From the IMG/VR virus record IMGVR_UViG_3300046558_000224, positions 1 through 24,206 of that record: a stretch of 24,206 nucleotides of DNA, one strand, 5' to 3'. Below are positions 8,640 to 16,676 of the stretch, one piece after another (the first letter of the stretch is position 1; each line of letters begins with the position of its first letter). The notes under the pieces were generated by a model, which did not search any database, was not told where the DNA came from, and was given only the letters and a program-made list of their open reading frames with translations. The position numbers and the translations under genes are program-made. This DNA comes from a virus.

Positions 8640-9725
8640 TTAAATTACTAAGTGACCAGTTAAATTAATAATATTCAATGGTCCTGTAACATCATATTTA
8701 AATTGTACATCATTTCTTAATGGATTAGATGGATTAATTGCAATTTCAACATCGTCATCAACAACTTCTTCTAAATAATCTAATTCTTCATATGTTAATA
8801 ATTTAGTAAGAACTCTTGAACGAATAGCATCTCTTGTATCTTTGCTTTGTTTTGACCTTCGGAATCTTTTAGCTAAATCTAAACGTAAATCTTTAAATAT
8901 ATAATCAGAAATTCTAACAGTTGTAATTTCTTGCCATACAGTATCAGCTGCTCCAAGTGAGTCTTTTGTATAAGTTGTAATACAACGTACAATACTAATT
9001 GTTCCATTATTAATTTCTAATGGAATAATACCTGCATCAATTAAAGTTTCCATTTCAGTTACTTTTAACTTTTTAGCTAATCCATAAAAACCAACTAATT
9101 CTACTCCAGTTAAAGGCATTGATGGGTCTTGTTCTTTAGCTAATTGACCGGCAACAGCAGCTGCAGTATAATACCCAGGTACTTCTACACCAGCATTATC
9201 TAATGGATTAGGATATGCCATTAACATTCTTCCAGAATTGATTGCTACAGCAGATGTAACTGCAGCAGGAATATCTGTATTAGTATCTATTCCAATAACA
9301 GCAGTACGTTCTTTTCTATCAGTAGAGGCTGCAACAACACTAGTTTTAACATCCGTAAATACTGTAGGATTCATAGAATCAACAATAACAATGTCAATTG
9401 CTTCTTCTAATTCCGAAATCTCTAATGCTTTTTTATAATCTGGATTTTCAGCTATTGTATCATCTACACGAACTACAATAAATTTAGTACCGCCATTATC
9501 AATAGCAGTTCCCATCAATTTGACAATATTAGAAGTTGCACCATATTTTAACTTTGCGTCATCAAAAGATGTTGGAGCATAAGCTTTATTTGTTAATTGT
9601 AATGTAGTATCATCTATTACGCCTTTTGCAATAATACAAATAACGTAGTCATTAGCGCTTAAAGTTTTTAATGCAGCACTAGCATCTATTTCTGAATAAA
9701 CTCCAGGAATTTTATTACTTGCCAT
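8640..9725 (-). CDS. tail sheath protein (XkdK-like)
   Basis: The ATG at 9725 is the likely start: GAGGTG lies about seven bases upstream, while a TTG one codon earlier is possible but weaker. The 361-aa product begins with ASNKIPGVYSEIDASAAL, the standard N-terminal linker of contractile sheaths (PGVY). It continues with a beta/alpha core (DVVIVDS-type strand IDIVIVDSMNP, RKERTAVIG) and a C-terminal domain containing RISDYIFKDLRLDLAKRFRRSK and NDVQFKYDVTGPLNIINLTGHLVI. The sheath contracts to drive the tube through the envelope. It is somewhat shorter than PBSX XkdK. Confidence 0.92.
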   Translation of the reverse strand: MASNKIPGVYSEIDASAALKTLSANDYVICIIAKGVIDDTTLQLTNKAYAPTSFDDAKLKYGATSNIVKLMGTAIDNGGTKFIVVRVDDTIAENPDYKKALEISELEEAIDIVIVDSMNPTVFTDVKTSVVAASTDRKERTAVIGIDTNTDIPAAVTSAVAINSGRMLMAYPNPLDNAGVEVPGYYTAAAVAGQLAKEQDPSMPLTGVELVGFYGLAKKLKVTEMETLIDAGIIPLEINNGTISIVRCITTYTKDSLGAADTVWQEITTVRISDYIFKDLRLDLAKRFRRSKQSKDTRDAIRSRVLTKLLTYEELDYLEEVVDDDVEIAINPSNPLRNDVQFKYDVTGPLNIINLTGHLVI

Positions 9726-9736
9726 CAAATTTCACC

Positions 9737-10321
9737 TCAATTATTATTTCTATCAATACTTCCAATTTCAGAAATATCATAGATTATTTTATATTGCTGT
9801 ATTGCTGTCATTTTTACATCATAAATTGTATGAAAATCTGATGTAATAACATTAGGCATTAAATTATTATTTTTAATATCACCATATTCATAACTTAATG
9901 TTCCAACAGATTGTTGCTTAATAATACCACTATCTGTATAAGAATTCAATGGTATTCCTTGCTCTCCATTTTTTAAAATATCATCTAAAAGAGAACACCA
10001 TTTATGAATTTCTCCTCTTGTATTAGAGTATACATTTATTTGAACCATATACTCTAGTAATACACCTTCAAATTCTAAAAACGTATTTTCCTCAATTTTA
10101 TCATATAAAAAATTACCAAAACCAATAGACTTATTTTTTCTATGCAGTATTTCTATAGATATAGATGGGGATAAATAAGGCATATGTTTATCGGAATAGG
10201 ATTGATAAACATTTATGGATTTATTATGAACTTTTAGATTTTTTATATTCTCTGAAAAAAAGTTTATTAAAGACATTAATGTATTATAATCCATTAATTC
10301 TATAATAGGAGTTTTATCCAT
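9737..10321 (-). CDS. neck/tail terminator candidate upstream of sheath
   Basis: A 194-aa protein of mixed alpha/beta character, located between the gp10-like tail completion gene and the sheath. The start has AGGAGG upstream. This slot commonly holds the tail terminator or neck protein (the XkdJ position of PBSX-like phages). Residues ~60-75 (SPSISIEILHRKNKSIGFG) and ~100-112 (LEYMVQINVYSNTRGEIHKW) look like beta strands as in small terminator folds. I do not recognise a specific family, so the role rests on synteny. Confidence 0.5.
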   Translation of the reverse strand: MDKTPIIELMDYNTLMSLINFFSENIKNLKVHNKSINVYQSYSDKHMPYLSPSISIEILHRKNKSIGFGNFLYDKIEENTFLEFEGVLLEYMVQINVYSNTRGEIHKWCSLLDDILKNGEQGIPLNSYTDSGIIKQQSVGTLSYEYGDIKNNNLMPNVITSDFHTIYDVKMTAIQQYKIIYDISEIGSIDRNNN

Positions 10322-10331
10322 TTCACACCTC

Positions 10332-10802
10332 CTAAATAACTCTTCCTATATGCTTTGACATAATATCTACTACATTGTCTGTTTCTTGCCATAATGTTAA
10401 ACGCATATAACTTCTTGGTGGTATATTTTTATATCCATATTCATGAACAGCTGCATAAACATTATCTGAAAAAACTTCTACTTCTAAATTGCCTGCTTTT
10501 ACATCATTTTGTATACTATTTTGTAATCTACCAAATAGTACTAATGGGTCATCTCCTCCAACAGACGCTGTTCCTTTTGCTCCACCACCTAAACTTCTTC
10601 TTTTATACTTAGCAATAACAGACGCTCTTTTTAATTTAGGCCAAGATACTTGATAGGTACCAAATTTATTCTTAATTTCTTTTTCTAAATGGTCACCTAT
10701 TTCATTTAATCCTTTTATTGCTTGAGGTTTAATCTTGCTAGATATTCTACCTAAATACAAAGCTAATTCTTTATCGCCAATTATTTTAAACGTTATCGCC
10801 AT
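10332..10802 (-). CDS. HK97 gp10-like / Mu gpG-like tail completion protein
   Basis: A 156-aa protein. It has a helical N-terminus (LGRISSKIKPQAIKGLNEIGDHLEKEIKNKF), a basic central part with SWPKLKRASVIAKYKRRSLGGG, then DPLVLFGRLQNSIQ, and the family signature VYAAVHEYGYKNIPPRSYMRLTL near residues 115-137. The HEYG...PPRSYMR motif is typical of gp10/gpG-type virion morphogenesis proteins, which act in joining head and tail. The start overlaps the previous gene by 17 nt, with GGTGA six bases upstream. Confidence 0.85.
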   Translation of the reverse strand: MAITFKIIGDKELALYLGRISSKIKPQAIKGLNEIGDHLEKEIKNKFGTYQVSWPKLKRASVIAKYKRRSLGGGAKGTASVGGDDPLVLFGRLQNSIQNDVKAGNLEVEVFSDNVYAAVHEYGYKNIPPRSYMRLTLWQETDNVVDIMSKHIGRVI

Positions 10803-11199
10803 CTGTAATCACCGGCCTTAAGCCTATATGAACTTCTCCAATAAATTCTCTATAAAATATAACTTCATATAGCTTATTGTTATCTAATCTTTCTACTAAA
10901 TAATTAGAAACGTCATCTAATTGAATCATTAGGTTATCATTTATTTTGCATTTATAATCGTGAACACTTATTGTGCCAATTTCTTTCCATTCTTCGCTTT
11001 GTTTAAATGCTTCAATTTCTCCTTTAGTTTCCACAATAGTTATCCATTCTTTTGGGCCATACCATTCTCTCAATATAGAATTATAATTTGTTTGTTCATT
11101 TAAAGGTTTAAGTTTTTTAATTCTTATTTCTGTGCCTAATTCACCTAAATTAATTTCATGTATTTTCTTTATCATCCTATCATATTTTTTTCTATTCAT
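10786..11199 (-). CDS. head-tail connector (stopper-like) candidate
   Basis: The ATG at 11199 is chosen because AAAGGAG lies seven bases upstream and because it forms an ATGA overlap with the preceding stop. A Met eight codons earlier has no ribosome site. The 137-aa product has a basic helical start (NRKKYDRMIKKIHEINLGEL), a beta-rich middle and a C-terminal RPVITDGDNV. Position between an adaptor-like gene and the gp10-like gene fits the head completion/stopper slot (XkdH-like). Sequence alone does not settle the family. Confidence 0.5.
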   Translation of the reverse strand: MNRKKYDRMIKKIHEINLGELGTEIRIKKLKPLNEQTNYNSILREWYGPKEWITIVETKGEIEAFKQSEEWKEIGTISVHDYKCKINDNLMIQLDDVSNYLVERLDNNKLYEVIFYREFIGEVHIGLRPVITDGDNV

Positions 11200-11816
11200 G
11201 GAGTTTCTCCTTTTGGAGGCCATGATAAATCATAATCTAAGTTTTCTAATAAATTATTTGCTCTCTTTCCATAAGCTTTAATTACTTTACTTTTAAATGT
11301 TTTTTCTGTTTCTTTAAACAATTTTAAATACTTTTCAGAAATTAAACTTTCATCTATAATTTTTTCACCAGAACTAAATTTAATTAATTCAGCTGTTTTA
11401 GAAGCCATTAATTTATAACATAAAGCTTCACAATAGAGGAAATAAATGTCAATTTCCCTTTCATCAATTTCATCAGGATTAAAATATCGACTATATGTTA
11501 TCTTAAGTGTCTCTAAATCTACATCAGGTAAATCTTCTAAAATTATTTGAGTTAGATTATCAATGAATCTTAAAGTTAAATTTTGTCCTTTTAATAATAC
11601 TTTTTTTACTTTATAAGCATCAGTTGGTAAATCATAAAATTCTTCTGTTTTATCATATGGAATTTCTACATATTTAATAATATTTTTAAGCCTGCTATAC
11701 ACAGATGCAGAACTACTTAATATTGTTTTTAGCTCATTATCACTGATATTAGGTTCTTCAATATTAGTATCTCCAATAACATTTCTCAATTGTAGTACTA
11801 ATTCTTGGATAATCAT
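11196..11816 (-). CDS. head-tail adaptor (gp6-like) candidate
   Basis: The ATG at 11816 is chosen: GGGGTGAT precedes it, and the 17 upstream codons lack a ribosome site. The 206-aa product is helical (MIIQELVLQLRNVIGDTN, then YSRLKNIIKYVEIPYDKTEEFYDLPTDAYKVKKVLL). A C-terminal helical part contains DIYFLYCEALCYKLMASKTAELI. This shape matches phage head-tail connector/adaptor proteins that ring the portal, usually encoded soon after the capsid gene. The stop overlaps the next start as ATGA. Confidence 0.6.
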   Translation of the reverse strand: MIIQELVLQLRNVIGDTNIEEPNISDNELKTILSSSASVYSRLKNIIKYVEIPYDKTEEFYDLPTDAYKVKKVLLKGQNLTLRFIDNLTQIILEDLPDVDLETLKITYSRYFNPDEIDEREIDIYFLYCEALCYKLMASKTAELIKFSSGEKIIDESLISEKYLKLFKETEKTFKSKVIKAYGKRANNLLENLDYDLSWPPKGETP

Positions 11817-11905
11817 ATTTATCACCCCATAAAAATATTCTGTATATATGTATATTATACAGAACATAATTTATTATCCATTATAATTATAATGTCTATT
11901 TATTA
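11817..11905. promoter_or_regulatory. AT-rich gap with a weak inverted repeat
   Basis: An 89-nt non-coding gap in an otherwise tightly packed operon. It contains a palindromic element with 8-bp arms TCTGTATA / TATACAGA and a 9-nt spacer at about 11839-11863. In the leftward direction a TATAAT hexamer lies in this repeat, but no good -35 is seen. It could be an operator, a weak promoter or a processing hairpin; I cannot choose. Confidence 0.25.
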
Positions 11906-12163
11906 CTATTTTTTTTTCTTCAATTTATTATCTATCTTTTTATCATCTTTTTTATTTAAATCTTTATTAGGTGATTCTTTTAACTCAGGTTTCACTACAT
12001 TTTCTAATTTTTCTTCAACTAAAATAAAAAATTCTTTTTGAACACTAACATCACTTAAAATTAATAATTCTTCGCCTTCTTTAAAAACTTCTTGTTCATT
12101 ACCTAACTTATATGGCATATTACCAAGATAAATTACTTTATTTCCTTTTTTTAATTTTAACAT
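11906..12163 (-). CDS. small lysine-rich protein after the capsid gene, unknown
   Basis: An 85-aa protein with a good AGGAGG site before its ATG. Residues 1-~52 alternate short beta-like segments (KKGNKVIYLGNMPYK, EELLILSDVSV, EFFILVEEKLE). The last ~30 residues are almost only K, D, N, E and P and end in KLKKKK, so they are likely disordered. Small proteins with a compact N-domain and charged tail are common just after phage capsid genes. A role as capsid decoration or accessory protein is only a positional guess. Confidence 0.6.
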   Translation of the reverse strand: MLKLKKGNKVIYLGNMPYKLGNEQEVFKEGEELLILSDVSVQKEFFILVEEKLENVVKPELKESPNKDLNKKDDKKIDNKLKKKK

Positions 12164-12176
12164 AATTTCCTCCTAT

Positions 12177-12209
12177 AAAAAAAGAGGATAGCTATACTAT
12201 CCCCTTTTT
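12177..12209 (-). terminator. intrinsic terminator after the major capsid gene
   Basis: The 6-bp stem GGATAG / CTATCC (12186-12191 / 12197-12202) has a 5-nt loop and A/T flanks that extend it. A run of seven T residues follows in the leftward direction. It lies between the capsid stop (12228) and the next gene start (12163); only about 13 nt separate it from that ATG, leaving no space for a new promoter. Confidence 0.8.
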
Positions 12210-12227
12210 ATTCAATTAATTATTTAA

Positions 12228-13166
12228 TTAAGCAGTTAATGTAAATGTAGCCAATGCTTCTCCAACACCAATTTTCATTGCAGCACGTTGGCGAACAACA
12301 TAAACTTCTTTGTCAGTATTAGGGTCATATACTGGGCCACGGAACATCATTGGAATATAAACTTTGTAAACTCCGAAAGTACGTCTCTTACCAACAATAC
12401 CTTTATTGGCAGCCATGTTATTAGATTCAAAAACTTCTAATCCACGAATCTTACCCATGAAACCAGTTTGTTGAAGTTGAGTAGAGCCATATTTATCAGC
12501 ATGAACGAATTCATCATTTTTAGCAAGATAACCAAAAATAATTGGGTCTACAAGAACGAAATCTGGGCGGTAGTTCTTTTTCTTAACGTTTTGAAGAGAA
12601 TCAACAATAGCCTCAACAATTTTACCAGCATATGTTTTTGCATCTTGTGCACCTTTAGGAACGTCTACGTTACCGGCAGCTGCTCCAGAAACCATAAGGG
12701 CCATTAATTTAGCATCAATTTCTTCTGTAATATCTTTAGCAAGATTAGCAATTGCACGAGCTACGATATTAAGATTTCCCGCATTTTGAGCATCTTCAAT
12801 TGCTTCAGCAGTTAAAGTAGATTTCAATTTATAACCTACAGCTTCAATTGTTACTGAGCTATAAGTAGTCTTACCAGACATAATAGTTCCGCCTTCAGTA
12901 ACTTCAGTAGTCGTAACTCCGCCTTCACGATTATAAACTTCAACTGGAGTTTTTTCTACTGGGCCACTCATTGTACCTACTTCGAAAAGTTGAGTTGCAA
13001 TAAGTTCTGCTGATGCTTTTTCAATCAAAGCACGATTAAATTTAGGTTGGTGTAATGCTAATGTAGCATCAGTATATTGTTCTTTATCGGCTGCTTCAGT
13101 AATTTCACCAATTGATTTTAATGTATTATAATGTTCTAATAATTGTTTAGCAAATTCTTTACTCAT
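12228..13166 (-). CDS. major capsid protein (HK97 fold)
   Basis: A 312-aa protein following the protease/scaffold gene, flanked by a strong ribosome site (AGGAGG) and by a terminator. Its order of elements fits HK97-type capsids: helical N-arm (SKEFAKQLLEHYNTLK), LIEKASAELIATQLFEVGTM, a beta hairpin with VTEGGTIMSGKTTYSSVTIEAVGYK (the E-loop region), a spine-helix segment (NLNIVARAIANLAKDITEEID), and the P-domain with RPDFVLVDPIIFGYL. The C-terminal part has FGVYKVYIPMMF and VVRQRAAMKIGVGEALATF. It forms the icosahedral shell. Codon use looks slightly richer in G+C than that of its neighbours, as expected of a highly expressed gene. Confidence 0.93.
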   Translation of the reverse strand: MSKEFAKQLLEHYNTLKSIGEITEAADKEQYTDATLALHQPKFNRALIEKASAELIATQLFEVGTMSGPVEKTPVEVYNREGGVTTTEVTEGGTIMSGKTTYSSVTIEAVGYKLKSTLTAEAIEDAQNAGNLNIVARAIANLAKDITEEIDAKLMALMVSGAAAGNVDVPKGAQDAKTYAGKIVEAIVDSLQNVKKKNYRPDFVLVDPIIFGYLAKNDEFVHADKYGSTQLQQTGFMGKIRGLEVFESNNMAANKGIVGKRRTFGVYKVYIPMMFRGPVYDPNTDKEVYVVRQRAAMKIGVGEALATFTLTA

Positions 13167-13193
13167 TTATATAAGCCTCCTATTATCTTTAAA

Positions 13194-13760
13194 TTAAGAT
13201 TCCATTACCATTTTACGGAATGCTTCATCTTCTTCATCAATTTTGCCATGATTTTCGCCAGTATAACCTTGACTAGATAAATCAACACCAGTTGATTCTT
13301 TAATAACCATATTTAAAAATTCTACTTCTTCTTTAATCTTAGCATCAATTTCTTCAACTGATTCAAGAACAGAAACTTTAACTTTAATTTTTTCTTTAAC
13401 AGAATCAGCAAATTTCAAAGCAGAAATTGATTCAGAAACATGTGCTTCAAGTTTAGCTTTTTCTGCAGCTTTTACAGCAGCTTTTTCTGCTTCCTTAATT
13501 TCTTTCAATTTTCCTTGAGCTTCTTCCAAAGATTCTTTAACTGTTTTCAAATCTCCTTCAATAGCATCTTTTTCACCAGTAACAGTATTTAAAGATTCTT
13601 GAAGTGTTTTATTTGTTTCTGTTAAATCATTAACAGATTCTTTTAAATCATTCACCTTAAGTTCTGATTCTAAAACAGGTTTAAATTCTAATTGTAAAAA
13701 TTCAACTAAATCATTTCTATGTTTTTTAAGCTCTTCTAACGTAATTTTAGAGTAATCCAT
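13194..13760 (-). CDS. scaffolding protein from a nested in-frame start
   Basis: Within the protease-scaffold gene, an ATG at 13760 (codon 187) is preceded by GAGGAGG with a 5-nt spacer, one of the strongest ribosome sites in the window. It would yield a 188-aa protein starting MDYSKITLEELKKH. The product is a long coiled coil (ESVNDLTETNKTLQESLNTV, EAQGKLKEIKEAEKAAVKAA), typical of phage scaffolds. This is the lambda C/Nu3 arrangement: the same frame gives a protease-scaffold fusion and free scaffold. The strong site is visible; use in vivo is inferred. Confidence 0.7.
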   Translation of the reverse strand: MDYSKITLEELKKHRNDLVEFLQLEFKPVLESELKVNDLKESVNDLTETNKTLQESLNTVTGEKDAIEGDLKTVKESLEEAQGKLKEIKEAEKAAVKAAEKAKLEAHVSESISALKFADSVKEKIKVKVSVLESVEEIDAKIKEEVEFLNMVIKESTGVDLSSQGYTGENHGKIDEEDEAFRKMVMES

Positions 13761-14318
13761 TTTATCCTCCTCATCTTTAACAATTTCTGCTTCATCTATA
13801 GAGATAAAAACACCTGAATTTTCAGATTCTAGAATATCTAATACTCTAGCCCCTTTAACGCCAGGATTGGTAACTAAGTCAACACCCATTAATTCCATCT
13901 CTAGTACATCATTAACAATTTGGCCATCAATATTCACTTTTTTCATTTTTGCTTTTGAAGCTCTAATAGAAAGCCCTTCTACAAATTTACCACGGATAAG
14001 TTCTTGCACGTCTTTTCCAATAGAGGTATTAGCAATTTCTGCTTCAATTATAGCATTATTACCTTCCATATAAATGTCTGTAATCTTACCTACAGTAGTT
14101 AATGTTTTATTAGATACCATACCTGGATGGTCTGCCATAACACTTAATGGATAAGAACCAGTCGATTCCAAAATAGTTTTAATGCTTTTAACAGTATTCT
14201 CAACTAATGTTCCGCCATATCTACGACCATTACCCGAGATACTATCTTTAATCATTGCAATGCCTTTAAATTTAAAAGCTTTATTTTCAGCACTTTCGCA
14301 TATAATATCAAAATGCAT
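13194..14318 (-). CDS. prohead protease fused to scaffold
   Basis: A 374-aa protein. Residues 1-~165 are a prohead serine protease of the S78/gp21-like type: MADHPG carries the likely catalytic His64, and FVEGLSIRAS carries the likely Ser117; VDLVTNPGVKGA follows near 146. Residues ~187-345 form a Glu/Lys-rich coiled-coil scaffold. The C-terminus (EDEAFRKMVMES) may bind capsid protein. The protease matures the procapsid and degrades scaffold, then itself. GGGGTGAT precedes the ATG, within the end of the MuF gene, which stops only 3 nt upstream. Confidence 0.87.
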   Translation of the reverse strand: MHFDIICESAENKAFKFKGIAMIKDSISGNGRRYGGTLVENTVKSIKTILESTGSYPLSVMADHPGMVSNKTLTTVGKITDIYMEGNNAIIEAEIANTSIGKDVQELIRGKFVEGLSIRASKAKMKKVNIDGQIVNDVLEMELMGVDLVTNPGVKGARVLDILESENSGVFISIDEAEIVKDEEDKMDYSKITLEELKKHRNDLVEFLQLEFKPVLESELKVNDLKESVNDLTETNKTLQESLNTVTGEKDAIEGDLKTVKESLEEAQGKLKEIKEAEKAAVKAAEKAKLEAHVSESISALKFADSVKEKIKVKVSVLESVEEIDAKIKEEVEFLNMVIKESTGVDLSSQGYTGENHGKIDEEDEAFRKMVMES

Positions 14319-14321
14319 TAT

Positions 14322-15173
14322 TTAATCACCCCATCTTTCTAAATATGGTATTAAGATACAACGGCATCTTGAATGTAATGGAGGAGGAGTTATATCGTCA
14401 ATATGATAAATTCCATGACCTAAATCTCCACCAGATGCAGCTTCTTGGCAATATTTACATAGCCTTTCATCTCTAACTTCAACCCATTTAACCATTAAAC
14501 CAGAAAAATTATCTCTTTTAGCAATTAAATATCTCATTAATATGCCATGATTTAATGCTCTATTGGTTTCATTTTGAGCAGTCATATCAGTCCTATTGTT
14601 AATATTTTTAAAACTAGGATTTATATACTTACCTATTGCGGCACCTGTTAAAATAGTATTTATTGTAGAATTTTTTTTAGTATCTTCGTCTTTTTCTACG
14701 TCTTTATTACCTAAGCGTTTATTTGATATATATATACTAGTTATATCTCTATTTAAATGATTCAATATATCTTGATGCTGATTATCAATAACTCTATCAG
14801 CGTATAATAATAAAGAAGCTAATACTTCATCATATTCTGAATTACCAGTATTACCATCATATGGGTCAATTGGTTCATTTGAGAGTGACAATATCTTCTG
14901 AGCCTGTTCAATACCTACTCTATAATCATCTCTAATAAAATTATCAACATATAAAGATTGTTCATTTTTATATTTATCTACTATAGGTTTTATTTCATTT
15001 TGAATAAATGTAGGTAGGAAAGAAATACTAATATTACCTGCTAAAACTAAAACAGCTAATATTTCTTTAAACATTTTTTCATTTTTTTGTACCATTTCTT
15101 TCTTTCTTTTTTCTTCAATCTTTTTTCGCTTCTCCATAAAAGATAAGGCTTCATTTTCCATATTTAATATCAT
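14322..15173 (-). CDS. MuF-type minor head protein
   Basis: A 283-aa protein between portal and protease, the standard place of SPP1 gp7/Mu gpF-like proteins that enter the procapsid with the portal. The C-terminal MuF signature is clear at residues ~230-275: WVEVRDERLCKYCQEA, then HIDDITPPPLHSRCRCIL, with a C-x2-C and a CRC that may bind a metal. The N-terminus is a charged helix (EKRKKIEEKRKKEMVQK) followed by a hydrophobic stretch (EILAVLVLAGNISISFL). The ATG shares one base with the portal stop (TAATG), so translation is probably coupled. Confidence 0.88.
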   Translation of the reverse strand: MILNMENEALSFMEKRKKIEEKRKKEMVQKNEKMFKEILAVLVLAGNISISFLPTFIQNEIKPIVDKYKNEQSLYVDNFIRDDYRVGIEQAQKILSLSNEPIDPYDGNTGNSEYDEVLASLLLYADRVIDNQHQDILNHLNRDITSIYISNKRLGNKDVEKDEDTKKNSTINTILTGAAIGKYINPSFKNINNRTDMTAQNETNRALNHGILMRYLIAKRDNFSGLMVKWVEVRDERLCKYCQEAASGGDLGHGIYHIDDITPPPLHSRCRCILIPYLERWGD

Positions 15174-16543
15174 TATTTTTTACCATCCTGGAACTTAGTT
15201 TTCTGATTTTCTTTACCAGAGTCTGTCCTTCCTTGATGTTTTACTTTTTCTCTATTGCTTTGCATAATAGAATTAGGGTTTACAAATTTAGTTTGGTCAA
15301 ATTGTAGAAAATCATATTTCTTCATTTCCTGTTCTATTCTATGCATTTCATCTTCAAAATTATAGCCCATCTCATTTGTAGAAGTTTCTTTAGAAATAAA
15401 TCCGCCATTAGATTGAAGAATAAGTCTTTCAATTTTAGAGTTCATATCTTCAATTGTTTTTTCTTTCCATAACAATTCATAATTAATATTATTTGGGTCA
15501 ATTGCTTTTAATTTTAAGCCTAAATCAAATACATGACGAACTTGTTCACCTATTACTTCACAAATCTCATTAAGTAATCGAATATAAGCAACTTCTTGAC
15601 GCTCAAGAGTAGCTTTATTTGTATCTTCTCCAATACCTAATAATCCTTTAGGAGTTCTTAAACCTACAAATAGAGCATTTTCTAAATGCTTAACGTCTGC
15701 AATTTCAGATACGCCATCATCTGACTTAAGCACTTCAATCTTCCACTTACCATTAGAATAGAAATCTGTACGTACATTCATAGCTGTAGATTTATTCATT
15801 TCTATATATTCATCTACTTCTTCTGGCTCTAATGGCTCTTCTGGAGATGCACCATAATGATGAAGTTTTAATCCAGCTCTTGTTCTACGACGAATAACTA
15901 AATCTTCTTCAGTCATTTTTAATTTCTTATATAATAATCTAACTCCCCTTAACATAGATGTACCATACATTTGACCTGTGAAGTTATTCCATCGCATATG
16001 AAGAATTTGCCATGGTTCAAATTCAGTTATAATTTGACCTAAATCGTCTCTTTGAACAAATTTAACTAAATTACCAAATTCATCTTCTTGCCTTTCAACT
16101 GTTCTAGCAGGTAATTTTTTTAAGTCGACTATTTCATTAGTATTAAAATCTATAATAACTTCTAGAAATACATCACCTAAAATAAGTAATTCTTTTGCTA
16201 TTGGTGAAACTTTACCTCTTAACTTTGTACTTTTTACAATATTTTCCATAATTTCTTCTGCATCTTTTAATAAAGATTCACTATCAGTTTTTACATTATT
16301 AAATTTTAATGTAAATGCACCGTTAGTAGCAGAACCTGCAGTAGTATCAATTGCAGCAGAGATTCTAGCATCTTCATTATACATTATCCAACACTCTTCA
16401 TACATTTTCTTTCTATCATTTTCAATAGCCATTTGGCCATATAACAAATTCATTTTATTTGGATAAGTCTTACCTTTACCTTTTGCGTCAGTTGAGGCAA
16501 AACTCTTAAAAAAATCTGTTATTTTACTAAAAGGATTTGCCAT
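15173..16543 (-). CDS. portal protein
   Basis: The ATG at 16543 is chosen, with AAGGAG ten bases upstream; an upstream Met 15 codons earlier would start inside the terminator hairpin. The 456-aa product has portal features: NDRKKMYEECWIMYNEDARISAAIDT near the N-terminus, then LLILGDVFLEVIID, KLPARTVERQEDEFG, EPWQILHMRWNN, and RRRTRAGLKLHHYGASPEEPLEPEEVDEY. A late HVFDLGLKLKAIDP and the helical stem region follow. It resembles the T4 gp20-like portal group (inference). The dodecamer forms the DNA entry vertex and docks the terminase encoded just upstream. Confidence 0.9.
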   Translation of the reverse strand: MANPFSKITDFFKSFASTDAKGKGKTYPNKMNLLYGQMAIENDRKKMYEECWIMYNEDARISAAIDTTAGSATNGAFTLKFNNVKTDSESLLKDAEEIMENIVKSTKLRGKVSPIAKELLILGDVFLEVIIDFNTNEIVDLKKLPARTVERQEDEFGNLVKFVQRDDLGQIITEFEPWQILHMRWNNFTGQMYGTSMLRGVRLLYKKLKMTEEDLVIRRRTRAGLKLHHYGASPEEPLEPEEVDEYIEMNKSTAMNVRTDFYSNGKWKIEVLKSDDGVSEIADVKHLENALFVGLRTPKGLLGIGEDTNKATLERQEVAYIRLLNEICEVIGEQVRHVFDLGLKLKAIDPNNINYELLWKEKTIEDMNSKIERLILQSNGGFISKETSTNEMGYNFEDEMHRIEQEMKKYDFLQFDQTKFVNPNSIMQSNREKVKHQGRTDSGKENQKTKFQDGKK

Positions 16544-16562
16544 AATATCATGCTCCTTATCT

Positions 16563-16590
16563 AAAAAATGGGTGCCCTTTATGGACACCC
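16563..16590 (-). terminator. intrinsic terminator in the terL-portal gap
   Basis: The 8-bp stem GGGTGTCC / GGGCACCC (16583-16590 / 16570-16577, one G-U pair) has a 5-nt loop, followed leftward by ATTTTTTAG. This is a textbook Rho-independent terminator. It ends only about 20 nt before the portal ATG, and the portal ribosome site follows its T run directly. The rest of the gap, 16591-16676, is AT-rich with no clear promoter. Confidence 0.85.
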
Positions 16591-16676
16591 AAAGAGGAAT
16601 GGAAATAAATACCTTACTTAATTAATAATGATACTTTTACAATAGTTTATACTTAAAGTTTTAATTATTTAATTTC

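Noticed and set aside
11805-12041. Plus-strand frame rich in Phe/Ser/Tyr
   Set aside because: Antisense product of Lys-rich coding sequence and AT-rich gap; no ribosome site.
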